DNA of 14,860 nucleotides from NCBI GenBank assembly GCA_030690855.1, contig JAUYFR010000234.1, positions 1 to 14,860 of the forward strand, read 5' to 3'. The notes under the pieces are model-generated. The model saw only the letters and a program-made list of their open reading frames with translations. It was not told the DNA's origin and searched no databases. The first letter of the stretch is position 1, and every line of letters begins with the position of its first letter. Position numbers and translations under genes: made by a program. This document shows positions 5,954-13,624 of this stretch, one piece after another. Source of the stretch: Gallionellaceae bacterium. Its GTDB lineage: Bacteria; Pseudomonadota; Gammaproteobacteria; Burkholderiales; Gallionellaceae.

Positions 5954-6684
5954 GCCTACTGCGCGACATTCCGCTCTCTGCGATTCAGTTTTATTTAACG
6001 GCACCGTATGTGTGTAGCTATTTAGCTGAACGTGAGGCGCGCTCACAAGTTGCCACGCCAAGCTTTTTAATTACGCCGCAGGTTTATTCTGAATTAGTAC
6101 GGCATGGCTTTCGTCGAAGTGGTACGTACACCTATCGTCCGCGTTGCGATCATTGCCACGAATGCGTGCCGATACGCGTTGAGGTTAATCACTTCAATGC
6201 CAACCGGTCGCAACGGCGTAGCTGGAAACAGCACCTCAGCCTAGAGGTCACTCTGCACAAACTAGAAGACAAGCCGGAATATTTTGATCTCTATCGTCGC
6301 TACCAAGCGGCACGCCATCGTGATGGCGGTATGGATGACAACGACCCTGAACAGTATCGCAACTTCTTACTGCAAAGCCATGTCGATTCGCTACTCGTAG
6401 AGTTTCGCGAAGTCGGTGTGTTGCGTATGGTTAGCGTCATCGACATTCTCGAAGATGGCCTGTCTTCGGTTTACACTTTTTACGAACCCGAGCTTGCCGG
6501 CAGTAGCTTCGGCACCTTCAATGTATTGTGGCAAATTGAACTGTGTCGCAAGTTGCAATTGCCTTTTTTATATTTAGGATTTTGGATTCGGCAAAGCCAG
6601 AAAATGGCGTACAAAGCTAACTTCCAGCCACAGCAGGGGTTAATCAACGGTGCTTGGCAGACACTCACCCACAAGGAGTTATGA
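5950..6684 (+). CDS. bpt: Aspartate/glutamate leucyltransferase (ATE1-like)
   Basis: A 244-residue cytoplasmic transferase that adds Leu from Leu-tRNA to N-terminal Asp or Glu, a second entry point to the bacterial N-degron pathway. It is homologous to eukaryotic ATE1. Diagnostic features are the N-terminal YVCSYLAEREARSQV (Cys22), the cysteine cluster RPRCDHCHECVPIRV (Cys66, Cys69, Cys72), and the C-terminal YLGFWIRQSQKMAYKANFQP block. The ATG overlaps the aat stop (ATGA). Its own stop, in turn, touches the start of the downstream membrane protein. With aat it forms a compact module that can tag both basic and acidic N-termini with Leu. Confidence 0.95.
   Translation: MSLLRDIPLSAIQFYLTAPYVCSYLAEREARSQVATPSFLITPQVYSELVRHGFRRSGTYTYRPRCDHCHECVPIRVEVNHFNANRSQRRSWKQHLSLEVTLHKLEDKPEYFDLYRRYQAARHRDGGMDDNDPEQYRNFLLQSHVDSLLVEFREVGVLRMVSVIDILEDGLSSVYTFYEPELAGSSFGTFNVLWQIELCRKLQLPFLYLGFWIRQSQKMAYKANFQPQQGLINGAWQTLTHKEL
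6673..6678 (+). promoter_or_regulatory. Ribosome binding site deciding the start of the membrane-protein gene
   Basis: AAGGAG lies within the last codons of bpt. It is 2 bases from ATG 6681-6683 but 5 bases from ATG 6684-6686, which is the better spacing and points to the second ATG. Confidence 0.65.
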
Positions 6685-7559
6685 TGAAACTTCGCTTAGG
6701 TATTTTTGCTGCTGTTTTAGCTATATTTCCGCTACTCGCACTTTTGTTAACTGAGCAAGCTTGGGTTGCTCAACAACCCCTCGATGGCGCAGTGCTTACA
6801 CCCGCCGCAATATCAGCTATCTCGTTGATTATATTGAGTTATATGTTTGACGCGTTAAGCTTTCGCCGAAATGGCACTAGCTTGTTACGCACACAACTCA
6901 ACTACGTGCTTTGGCTTAGTTACGCAGGTGCGACACTGGGTGCACTGCTTAGCTTTTTAAATACGTTTGTTGCGCTATGGATTTCGCCGCTTGATATTTT
7001 TAGTGAACTGTTTGTTGCCGCGCTGTTTGGAGCTTTACTCATGCCAGCAACCATCATCACCCGTGCAGCGCTATCTCTTATTCCTAAGCTATTACGCCTA
7101 CTTACTCGCCTCTTGCCCGTACCTGCAATACCCAACGAAGCGGGTGCTTGGTTACTCTTAGTTGCCTCGCTCAGTGGTTTGCTCGGTGGAGTTGCCTGGC
7201 CAGATCAACTCACTTGGCTATTTTGGCTCGCCCCTCTTTTGTTGCTCATTGCGTTACAACTATTTTGGGAGGGGAGCACCATTTTCTCTGGCCTACCTCA
7301 AGGTGATTGGAGCCGCGTGTTGCTGGGTGCGCTTGCGGGGGGGCTGGTTTTGGGTGGCACGTTGCTCCTGTTTAAACTCAGCGGGGGCACAATCTTGTTA
7401 ACCTCGTCAATTCCTGTATTCCTCTTATTGCTCAGCGCGTTTGGTTTGTTGTGTTTACAATTAGCCGACCTCATCGCAGAAAATGGACGAGGCAAGAAAC
7501 CTACGAACACTGTCAATAAAAAACCTTTTCCTATTCCCGTTATTACCAAGAAAGATTGA
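6684..7559 (+). CDS. Multi-pass inner-membrane protein of unknown function
   Basis: A 291-residue very hydrophobic protein with about six to eight predicted membrane segments: near residues 4-22, 38-56, 70-90, 96-120, 150-168, 173-190, 208-230 and 235-262. It ends in a short basic cytoplasmic tail (GRGKKPTNTVNKKPFPIPVITKKD). I recognise no family, catalytic motif or transporter signature. Leu is strongly over-represented. It sits between bpt and pyrD with overlapping or 3-base junctions, so it is almost certainly co-transcribed with both, but the link in function is unclear. The start chosen is ATG 6684-6686, which shares its first base with the bpt stop; ATG 6681-6683 would add one Met. Confidence 0.8.
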   Translation: MKLRLGIFAAVLAIFPLLALLLTEQAWVAQQPLDGAVLTPAAISAISLIILSYMFDALSFRRNGTSLLRTQLNYVLWLSYAGATLGALLSFLNTFVALWISPLDIFSELFVAALFGALLMPATIITRAALSLIPKLLRLLTRLLPVPAIPNEAGAWLLLVASLSGLLGGVAWPDQLTWLFWLAPLLLLIALQLFWEGSTIFSGLPQGDWSRVLLGALAGGLVLGGTLLLFKLSGGTILLTSSIPVFLLLLSAFGLLCLQLADLIAENGRGKKPTNTVNKKPFPIPVITKKD

Positions 7560-7562
7560 TTC

Positions 7563-8582
7563 ATGTTTCAACTTATTCGTCCCGCCCTTTTTTCGCTCGA
7601 CCCAGAAACTGCTCACTACGCCACGCTCAATGCACTGAAGAGCGCTAATTGTTTGGGTGCGCTATCGTTCGTTACACAACAACCGGTGAGCGACCCACGC
7701 ATTGTGATGGGTCTCACCTTTCCTAATCCTGTAGGGTTGGCGGCAGGCTTAGACAAAAACGGTGAGTACATCGACGCGCTCGCCGCGCTGGGCTTTGGTT
7801 TTATTGAGATTGGCACAGTCACCCCACGTGCGCAGCCGGGTAACCCTAAGCCGCGCTTATTTCGTTTGCCGCAAGCGCAGGCTATTATCAACCGCATGGG
7901 CTTCAATAATCACGGCGTCGATGCGTTAATCGCCAACGTGAAGCAAGCAAAATTTAAAGGTATCCTCGGCATTAATATCGGCAAAAATGCGGATACGCCG
8001 ATTGAAAAAGCCGCAGACGATTATTTAATTGGTCTGCGCAAAGTTTATGAACACGCCAGCTATGTCGCGATCAATATCTCTTCGCCTAACACTAAAAATT
8101 TACGTCAATTGCAAGGTGGCGATGAGCTGGATGCTTTGCTTAACCAACTTAAAGCTGAACAAGAAAAGCTCGCGCAACAACATGGTAAATATGTGCCTCT
8201 CGCAGTCAAAATTGCGCCAGATCTCGATAGCGAACAAATCAAAAACATTGCTGCGCTACTTATCAAGCACCGCATCGACGGCGTGATCGCCACCAACACC
8301 ACCCTGTCGCGCGAAGGCGTAGAAAACCTTACACATGGCAATGAGGCCGGTGGATTAAGTGGCGCGCCAGTACGCGATAAATCCACCGCTGTGATTCGCC
8401 AGCTCTCTGCTGAACTCAATGGCGCGTTGCCGATCATCGGCGTGGGCGGCATCCTCAGTGGCGCGGATGCGGTAGAGAAAATTCAAGCAGGGGCTGCGCT
8501 GGTGCAAATGTATAGCGGCATGATTTATCGCGGCTGGGAATTGGTCGGCGAGTGCGCCACCGCTATTCGCCGCGCAAAATAA
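7563..8582 (+). CDS. pyrD: Dihydroorotate dehydrogenase (quinone), class 2
   Basis: This enzyme oxidises dihydroorotate to orotate with FMN and membrane quinone, the fourth step of de novo pyrimidine synthesis. At 339 residues it is class 2 (E. coli PyrD is 336). The N-terminal helical extension that binds the membrane and quinone is present (FQLIRPALFSLDPETAH). FMN-site blocks are PNPVGLAAGLDKNGEYIDAL, GFIEIGTVTPRAQPGNPKPRLF, INRMGFNNHG and GVGGILSGADA. AINISSPNTKNLR supplies the class 2 catalytic serine (Ser174). It starts 3 bases after the stop of the membrane-protein gene and is the last gene of the run. Confidence 0.97.
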   Translation: MFQLIRPALFSLDPETAHYATLNALKSANCLGALSFVTQQPVSDPRIVMGLTFPNPVGLAAGLDKNGEYIDALAALGFGFIEIGTVTPRAQPGNPKPRLFRLPQAQAIINRMGFNNHGVDALIANVKQAKFKGILGINIGKNADTPIEKAADDYLIGLRKVYEHASYVAINISSPNTKNLRQLQGGDELDALLNQLKAEQEKLAQQHGKYVPLAVKIAPDLDSEQIKNIAALLIKHRIDGVIATNTTLSREGVENLTHGNEAGGLSGAPVRDKSTAVIRQLSAELNGALPIIGVGGILSGADAVEKIQAGAALVQMYSGMIYRGWELVGECATAIRRAK

Positions 8583-8609
8583 TTTTCTATCCTAGAAACC
8601 TCGATTCAA

Positions 8610-8730
8610 GCCACAGAGTTCACAGAGAATGACATGGGATTCCCATATTTTGCTGGCTCACCCAAAAGGTGAATCGCAATTCTGCGATAACCATTTGTTT
8701 CTCCTCTGTGATCTCTGTGTTCTCTGTGGC
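8610..8730. repeat. Structured intergenic repeat: long inverted repeat enclosing three hairpins
   Basis: Outer arms 8610-8628 and 8712-8730 are complementary at 17 of 19 positions and made of CACAGAG/CTCTGTG words. Inside lie three short perfect stems: 8634-8639 with 8641-8646 (the centre base alone cannot form a loop, so it acts as a DNA palindrome), 8658-8662 with 8668-8672, and 8673-8678 with 8683-8688. The right side also shows TCTGTG three times at a 9-base period. CACAGAG-type intergenic repeats are, as I recall, common in proteobacterial genomes. The element lies between the convergent pyrD and pilU genes. It lacks a T-run at the stem, so a terminator role is not shown. Confidence 0.65.
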
Positions 8731-8828
8731 TGACTAAGTTTTTTAGGTTTATTCAATCTCAGATATGCCCAGAGCTGTATGCAGAAGCCGCTACCCATGC
8801 TCCTGCATAATCAAGGCGTGCCGATAGC

Positions 8829-9965
8829 TTAGTTCAGCTTCAAATCACCAATCCCTGACATTACATCGGTATCTTTTGAGTGTTGGCTATTGAGTTTGAT
8901 ATTCAAGCGCAGGTCGTTGAGTGAGTCGGCATTTTTCAATGCTTCTTCGTAGCTGATTTTATCGTCTTCGTACAAGTCAAACAGCGCTTGGTCGAAGGTT
9001 TGCATACCGATCTCGCGAGACTTAGACATTACCGTTTTGATGTTATTCACTTCGCCTTTGAAAATCAGGTCAGCGATTAACGGTGAGTTGAGCATGATTT
9101 CAATCGCAGCCGAGCGTCCCTTGCCGTCTTTCTTGGGAATCAGGCGTTGCGAGATGAGCGCCTTCACGTTGAGCGACAAATCCATTAGTAATTGTGTGCG
9201 GCGCTCTTCTGGGAAAAAGTTGATGATGCGGTCTAACGCTTGGTTGGCGCTGTTGGCGTGCAAAGTTGCCAAACAAAGGTGACCTGTTTCGGCGAAGGCA
9301 ACGGCGTGTTCCATTGTTTCGTGGTCGCGAATCTCGCCAATCAAAATAACGTCTGGTGCTTGGCGTAACGTGTTTTTTAGTGCGTTGTGCCAAGACTCGG
9401 TATCTACCCCCACTTCGCGGTGAGTGATGATGCAGTTGACGTGCTCGTGTACATATTCAACGGGATCTTCAATGGTGATGATATGGCCATAGCTGTTTTT
9501 GTTGCGATGCCCGAGCATGGCGGCAAGGGTGGTTGATTTGCCGGAACCCGTGCCTCCAACCAAAATCACCAAGCCACGTTTCGTCATCACCACATCTTTT
9601 AAAACTGAGGGCAGCCCCATTTCATCAAGGTCAGGAATTTTAGTGGTGATGGTGCGCAGCACAATGCCGACACGTTGTTGTTGCATGAATACGTTGACGC
9701 GAAAACGTCCGATACCCGGTGGGCTGATGGCGAAATTGCACTCGTGCGTTGCTTCAAATTCGGCGGCTTGACGGTCATTCATGATGCTGCGCGCAAGCTC
9801 TTGTGTGTGAACAGCAGTGAGCGCCTGGGGTGACATCGGCGTCATTTTTCCATCCACTTTAAATGCGGGAGGGAAGCCTGCAGTAATAAAAAGGTCGGAG
9901 GCTTTTTTGCTGATCATGCCGCGCAGCAAGTTGTGAATAAGTTCGGTGGCTTGATCTCTTTCCAT
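8829..9965 (-). CDS. pilU: Type IV pilus retraction ATPase, PilU type
   Basis: A 378-residue cytoplasmic hexameric ATPase of the GspE/PilT family that assists PilT in pilus retraction. Its N-terminal PAS-like domain runs to about residue 100. Walker A is GGTGSGKST (137-145) and Walker B is VILIGEIRD (206-214, with the catalytic-type Glu211). The His box is in GHLCLATLHANSANQALDR. The PilT-specific AIRNLIRE motif is replaced by LIADLIFKGE, and the C-terminal tail is extended, both as expected for PilU rather than PilT. ATG 9963-9965 is preceded by AGGAG at 8 bases. It lies downstream of pilT on the same strand, separated by 156 bases holding REP-like repeats. Confidence 0.94.
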   Translation of the reverse strand: MERDQATELIHNLLRGMISKKASDLFITAGFPPAFKVDGKMTPMSPQALTAVHTQELARSIMNDRQAAEFEATHECNFAISPPGIGRFRVNVFMQQQRVGIVLRTITTKIPDLDEMGLPSVLKDVVMTKRGLVILVGGTGSGKSTTLAAMLGHRNKNSYGHIITIEDPVEYVHEHVNCIITHREVGVDTESWHNALKNTLRQAPDVILIGEIRDHETMEHAVAFAETGHLCLATLHANSANQALDRIINFFPEERRTQLLMDLSLNVKALISQRLIPKKDGKGRSAAIEIMLNSPLIADLIFKGEVNNIKTVMSKSREIGMQTFDQALFDLYEDDKISYEEALKNADSLNDLRLNIKLNSQHSKDTDVMSGIGDLKLN

Positions 9966-10025
9966 TACAAATGCTCCTTTGATTTCTTAGTCTTCAATTT
10001 TTCGTAAAGCGTGGTGCGGTGTCTG

Positions 10026-10097
10026 TTGTAGGTCGGGTTTCAACCCGACGCTGTTGGTGAATCGAAGCTAGGTATCGGGTTGAAACCCGACCTACAA
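10026..10097. repeat. Pair of inverted REP-like palindromic elements
   Basis: Two 23-base arms (10026-10048 and 10075-10097) are perfect reverse complements around a 26-base centre. Each arm also contains its own palindrome (CGGGTT-TC-AACCCG). This is the layout of REP pairs (BIME-like) seen in many proteobacteria with a TAGGTCGGGTTxxAACCCGAC core. It fills the gap between pilT and pilU and could stabilise the upstream pilT message or cause partial termination. Confidence 0.85.
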
Positions 10098-10121
10098 ATA
10101 GGCCGCTATTGGTGGTGACGA

Positions 10122-11168
10122 TTAGTTTCCTGGAAACAAGTCTTTATTCATCGCCTTGCTACGCGCTTCAGAGGCAGAAACGATATTACGTTTAACTAAA
10201 TCCTGCAGGCATTGATCAAGCGTTTGCATGCCAATCTGGCCGCCGGTTTGAATAGCGGAATACATCTGCGGCACTTTCGCTTCACGAATCAAGTTACGGA
10301 TTGCCGGTGTACAGATCATGATTTCATGCGCCGCTGCGCGACCACTGCCATCTTTGGTTTTAAGTAGCGTTTGTGAAATAACCGCGCGCAGTGATTCAGA
10401 CAGCATGGCGCGCACCATTTCTTTTTCATCCGCAGGAAATACGTCGATGATACGGTCAATCGTTTTTGCGGCTGAGCTGGTGTGCAAGGTGCCAAATACC
10501 AAGTGACCCGTTTCCGCCGCAGACATGGCGAGGCGGATGGTTTCCAAGTCACGCATTTCACCGACCAGAATCACGTCAGGGTCTTCACGTAACGCAGAGC
10601 GCAGCGCGTTTTGGAATGACAGCGTATGCGGCCCGACTTCACGTTGGTTGACCAAGCATTTTTTTGATTCGTGGACGAATTCGATGGGATCTTCTACCGT
10701 CAAAATGTGTCCCATTTCGCTATCGTTACGATGGTTCACCATCGCGGCGAGAGTGGTGGATTTGCCTGATCCCGTTGGGCCAGTGACCAACACCATGCCA
10801 CGCGGATAGTCCGCGAGTTGTTCAAAAATTTTCGGGGCTTTCAAGTCCTCTAAAGAAAGAATTTTTGAGGGGATGGTACGCATTACCGCGCCTGCACCAC
10901 GATTGTGGACGAAAGCGTTTACGCGGAAGCGAGCGAGGCCGGGTACTTCAAAAGAGAAATCGAGTTCTTTATTCTCTTCGTAAAATTTACGCTGCTGATC
11001 GTTCATGATGTCATAGATCATGGCGTGTACTTCTTTGTGTTCCATCGCGGGAAGGTTGATGCGGCGAATGTCGCCGTGGACGCGGATCATCGGAGGTAAA
11101 CCCGCTGAAAGGTGCAGGTCAGAAGCTTTATTCTTAACGCCGAAGGCAAGCAGTTCAGTGATATCCAT
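10122..11168 (-). CDS. pilT: Type IV pilus twitching-motility retraction ATPase PilT
   Basis: A 348-residue cytoplasmic ATPase that powers pilus depolymerisation, hence twitching and often DNA uptake. The N-terminal PAS-like domain covers about residues 1-100. Walker A is GPTGSGKST (130-138). Walker B is VILVGEMRD (199-207) with Glu204. The His box is in GHLVFGTLHTSSAAKTIDR. The PilT signature AIRNLIRE is intact at 289-296, followed by GGQIGMQTLDQ. Length and order are fully standard. ATG 11166-11168 has GAGGAA upstream. It is divergent from yggS, with only 69 bases between the two starts, a common arrangement in Betaproteobacteria. pilU follows. Confidence 0.97.
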   Translation of the reverse strand: MDITELLAFGVKNKASDLHLSAGLPPMIRVHGDIRRINLPAMEHKEVHAMIYDIMNDQQRKFYEENKELDFSFEVPGLARFRVNAFVHNRGAGAVMRTIPSKILSLEDLKAPKIFEQLADYPRGMVLVTGPTGSGKSTTLAAMVNHRNDSEMGHILTVEDPIEFVHESKKCLVNQREVGPHTLSFQNALRSALREDPDVILVGEMRDLETIRLAMSAAETGHLVFGTLHTSSAAKTIDRIIDVFPADEKEMVRAMLSESLRAVISQTLLKTKDGSGRAAAHEIMICTPAIRNLIREAKVPQMYSAIQTGGQIGMQTLDQCLQDLVKRNIVSASEARSKAMNKDLFPGN

Positions 11169-11237
11169 TATAATTCCTCGTTCTTGTGGCGACCGTAATC
11201 CAGCGGGTCGTTAGGTCAATCAAAAGTGCATCGGATT

Positions 11238-11933
11238 ATGACTGCAATCCTTTCCAACTTGCAAGCTATCCACCAAGCAATTGAGCAAGCCGCAAAGGCC
11301 GCTCAGCGGGAATCCGCGAGCGTGCATTTACTGGCGGTGAGTAAAACATTCCCGGCTGAAGTGGTGCGCGAGGCCTACGCAGCAGGGCAGCGCGCGTTTG
11401 GTGAAAGCTATGTGCAGGAAGCGGTAGATAAAATTAACGCCTTGCATGACTTGCCGTTGGAGTGGCATTTTATCGGGCCGATACAAAGTAATAAGACACG
11501 TGACATCGCGGCAAATTTTTCATGGGTGCATGGCGTTGATCGCTTGAAGATTGCGCAGCGTTTATCCGAGCAGCGCCCTGCAGATTTGCCGCCGCTGAAT
11601 ATTTGCTTACAAGTGAACGTTAGTGGCGAGGCGAGCAAAAGTGGTATTGCGCCAGCTGAGGCTGAGGCGCTGGCGCGGGAAGTGGTTCAATTGCCGAAAT
11701 TAAAATTACGCGGATTGATGGCGATACCAGCACCCTCAGATGATTTTGAACAGCAGCGACTTCCTTTTGCACAGTTGCGAGAAATGCTGCAAGCGCTGGA
11801 CCATGAAGGCATTAAGCTTGATACCTTGTCGATGGGGATGTCGCATGACTTTGTTGCCGCGATAAAAGAAGGTGCAACCATTGTTAGAGTGGGCACGGCA
11901 ATTTTTGGTGATAGAGATTATGAGGGAAAGTAA
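11238..11933 (+). CDS. yggS: PLP homeostasis protein (YggS/PLPBP family)
   Basis: A 231-residue single-domain TIM-barrel protein of the alanine-racemase fold that binds pyridoxal phosphate and keeps PLP and amino-acid pools balanced; no enzyme activity is established for the family. The PLP lysine is Lys36 in LLAVSKTFP, the same position as in E. coli YggS. Other hallmarks are FGESYVQEAVDKI, WHFIGPIQSNKTRDI, QVNVSGEASKSGI, GLMAIP and SMGMSHDFVAAI. ATG 11238-11240 is chosen over an upstream GTG at 11226, which would add four residues not typical of the family. The stop TAA abuts the proC start with no gap, so the two are co-translated. Confidence 0.95.
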   Translation: MTAILSNLQAIHQAIEQAAKAAQRESASVHLLAVSKTFPAEVVREAYAAGQRAFGESYVQEAVDKINALHDLPLEWHFIGPIQSNKTRDIAANFSWVHGVDRLKIAQRLSEQRPADLPPLNICLQVNVSGEASKSGIAPAEAEALAREVVQLPKLKLRGLMAIPAPSDDFEQQRLPFAQLREMLQALDHEGIKLDTLSMGMSHDFVAAIKEGATIVRVGTAIFGDRDYEGK

Positions 11934-12746
11934 ATGAAGATCTGTTTTATTGGCGGCGGCAACATGGCGACCGCTCTTATCGGCGGCATGCTCAAGCGTG
12001 GCTACACGCCTGTGCAAATTCGAGTGGTTGAATTAAATGCCGATAACTGCAGGCGCTTGCAAAAAGATTTTGGCGTGCAAGCTGATGCGGACCTTGCAGC
12101 AGGTGTGGCAGGTAGCGAGGTGATTGTGTTGGCAGTTAAGCCGCAGCAATTAGGCGAGCTGGCAACGCAGCTCCATCCGCTGCTACAAGGGCAGCTAATC
12201 ATTTCGATTGCGGCTGGCATTCGAGCTTCTGACATTGCTCGATGGTTGAATACACAGAGCATCGTGCGTGTGATGCCGAATACGCCGGCACTAATTCAGA
12301 GTGGTGTTGCAGGGCTATACGCGCTAGCTGAAGTGAATGCGGCTCAGCGTGAATTGGCACAGGCGATGATGGAAGCGGTGGGCAGTACGGTTTGGTTAAA
12401 AGAAGAAGCGATGTTGGATGGCGTGACGGCGGTTTCTGGTAGTGGCCCTGCGTATGTGTTTTATTTTATTGAGGCCATGCAGGAAGCGGCGATTGAGTTA
12501 GGGTTTAATGAGGTCGATGCGAAACGTTTAGTGGTCGATACTTTTCTCGGCGCGGCAAAGTTGGCCGATGCAAGCCCTGAAGATACTGCTGTATTAAGAG
12601 CTCGCGTTACTTCAAAAAATGGCACGACTGAACGTGCACTGATGAGCATGGAGCTGGCTAGTGTGAAGCAGCACATCATCGCAGCAGTGCGTGCAGCCGC
12701 TTTACGCTCGAAGGAAATGGGCGATGAATTAGGGGGAGCAAACTAA
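11934..12746 (+). CDS. proC: Pyrroline-5-carboxylate reductase
   Basis: This enzyme catalyses the last step of proline synthesis, reducing pyrroline-5-carboxylate with NAD(P)H. At 270 residues it is the usual size. The Rossmann motif FIGGGNMATALIGG is at the N-terminus. VLAVKPQQ and RVMPNTPALIQSGV mark the middle. AVSGSGPAYVFYFIEAM and the C-terminal VTSKNGTTERAL block form the dimer and substrate site. ATG follows the yggS TAA directly, and GAGG in the last yggS codons serves as ribosome site. The yggS-proC pairing links PLP balance to proline synthesis by position and is widely conserved. Confidence 0.97.
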   Translation: MKICFIGGGNMATALIGGMLKRGYTPVQIRVVELNADNCRRLQKDFGVQADADLAAGVAGSEVIVLAVKPQQLGELATQLHPLLQGQLIISIAAGIRASDIARWLNTQSIVRVMPNTPALIQSGVAGLYALAEVNAAQRELAQAMMEAVGSTVWLKEEAMLDGVTAVSGSGPAYVFYFIEAMQEAAIELGFNEVDAKRLVVDTFLGAAKLADASPEDTAVLRARVTSKNGTTERALMSMELASVKQHIIAAVRAAALRSKEMGDELGGAN

Positions 12747-12747
12747 G

Positions 12748-13314
12748 ATGATGAACCAAGCGCTATTGTTTTTACTCGATGTGTTGGTGCAACCTTTCGC
12801 GGCTTTATTTTTGTTGCGATTTCACGCTGGTTGGCTGCGTGTTCCCATGCGTAACCCGATCGGTGAGGTGGTGATGTCGCTTACCGATTTTGTGGTGTTG
12901 CGTGTGCGTCGGTATGTGCCGCCAGCATGGGGGTTTGATACCACTTCATTGCTGCTGGCGTTTGTGGTGGAAGGCATTTATTTGATGCTGATGTTATCGG
13001 CGCAAGGTTATCCCTATGCGGTGTTTCCTTTGCTAGGACTGCTTGCGTGGACCTTGGTTAAGCTATTAGTGCTGAGCGTTTACTTACTAATGACCATGCT
13101 TTTTGTGCAAGCCGTTTTGTCTTGGGTTAGTCCACACTCGCCGCTTGCGCCTGTCGCCGCAAATTTTACCCAGCGTTTTTTACAGCCCGTGCGCAGTATT
13201 GTGCCGATGGTGGGTAATATTGATTTTTCTGTGCTCGCGCTGCTGATTATTTGCCAGTTGATTTTAATTGTTCCGGTGGGCTGGTTAGAGCATTTGGTTT
13301 CGCGCATGCTATGA
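12748..13314 (+). CDS. yggT: YggT family inner-membrane protein
   Basis: A 188-residue membrane protein with two YggT repeats. Each repeat is a pair of membrane helices with a conserved loop, seen in the second half as VLSWVSPHSPLAPV, then FLQPVRSIVPMVGNIDFSVL. Hydrophobic segments lie near residues 5-23, 65-85, 92-120 and 155-180. YggT has been linked in E. coli to osmotic-shock tolerance and K+ uptake; no mechanism is settled. It starts one base after the proC stop, and ATG 12748 is preferred to the adjacent ATG because of its spacing to GGGGGAG. Its stop overlaps the yggU start (ATGA). Confidence 0.92.
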   Translation: MMNQALLFLLDVLVQPFAALFLLRFHAGWLRVPMRNPIGEVVMSLTDFVVLRVRRYVPPAWGFDTTSLLLAFVVEGIYLMLMLSAQGYPYAVFPLLGLLAWTLVKLLVLSVYLLMTMLFVQAVLSWVSPHSPLAPVAANFTQRFLQPVRSIVPMVGNIDFSVLALLIICQLILIVPVGWLEHLVSRML

Positions 13315-13601
13315 CAGCTTGGTATCAGCGCAATGCTGACACGCTGACCTTGGTGTTGCATGTGCAGCCGGGTGCAAAGCAAACCTGTGTGGCAGGGCTT
13401 CATGGCGAGGCTTTAAAAATTCGTCTCGCCGCTCCGCCGATTGAAGGCAAGGCTAACGAAGCGCTGTTACGTTTTATCGCAGATCAATTTGGGGTGTCGC
13501 TCTGCAACGTGGAGTTGAAGCAAGGTAGTCAGTCGAGGCACAAGCGTGTGGCGGTGCAGGGAAGTAGCGTCCAGCCAGAAAGTCTTCTCCAGAGTCAATG
13601 A
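13311..13601 (+). CDS. yggU: YggU (DUF167) family protein
   Basis: A 96-residue cytoplasmic protein of the DUF167/YggU family. Hallmarks are LHVQPGAKQT, LKIRLAAPPIEGKANEALLRFIA and GSQSRHKRVAVQG. The molecular function of the family is not established. ATG 13311-13313 overlaps the yggT stop by 4 bases and gives the typical N-terminus; a longer reading from 13251 lies inside yggT and is rejected. It is the last gene of the yggS-proC-yggT-yggU set and converges on the carbonic anhydrase gene only 23 bases away. I see no clear hairpin terminator between them. Confidence 0.92.
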   Translation: MTAWYQRNADTLTLVLHVQPGAKQTCVAGLHGEALKIRLAAPPIEGKANEALLRFIADQFGVSLCNVELKQGSQSRHKRVAVQGSSVQPESLLQSQ

Positions 13602-13624
13602 CGAGACGCAGTGTTCCTCAAAAT

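Noticed and set aside
7298..7564. A minus-strand frame of 88 codons opposite the membrane-protein gene
   Set aside because: It is antisense to a hydrophobic coding sequence and overlaps two well-supported genes.
8610..8730. The cloverleaf-like shape considered as a tRNA
   Set aside because: There is no T-loop GTTC motif, no anticodon arm of the right size and the outer stem is far too long.
8778..8809. TATGCAG and CTGCATA inverted repeat before the pilU stop
   Set aside because: Seven-base arms around an 18-base centre with no T-run; too weak to call a terminator.
11169..11237. Divergent promoters between pilT and yggS
   Set aside because: They must exist within or near this 69-base gap, but no hexamer pair matched well enough to place either.
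13080..13403. A minus-strand frame of 107 codons across yggT and yggU
   Set aside because: It runs opposite two conserved, overlapping genes and has no independent support.
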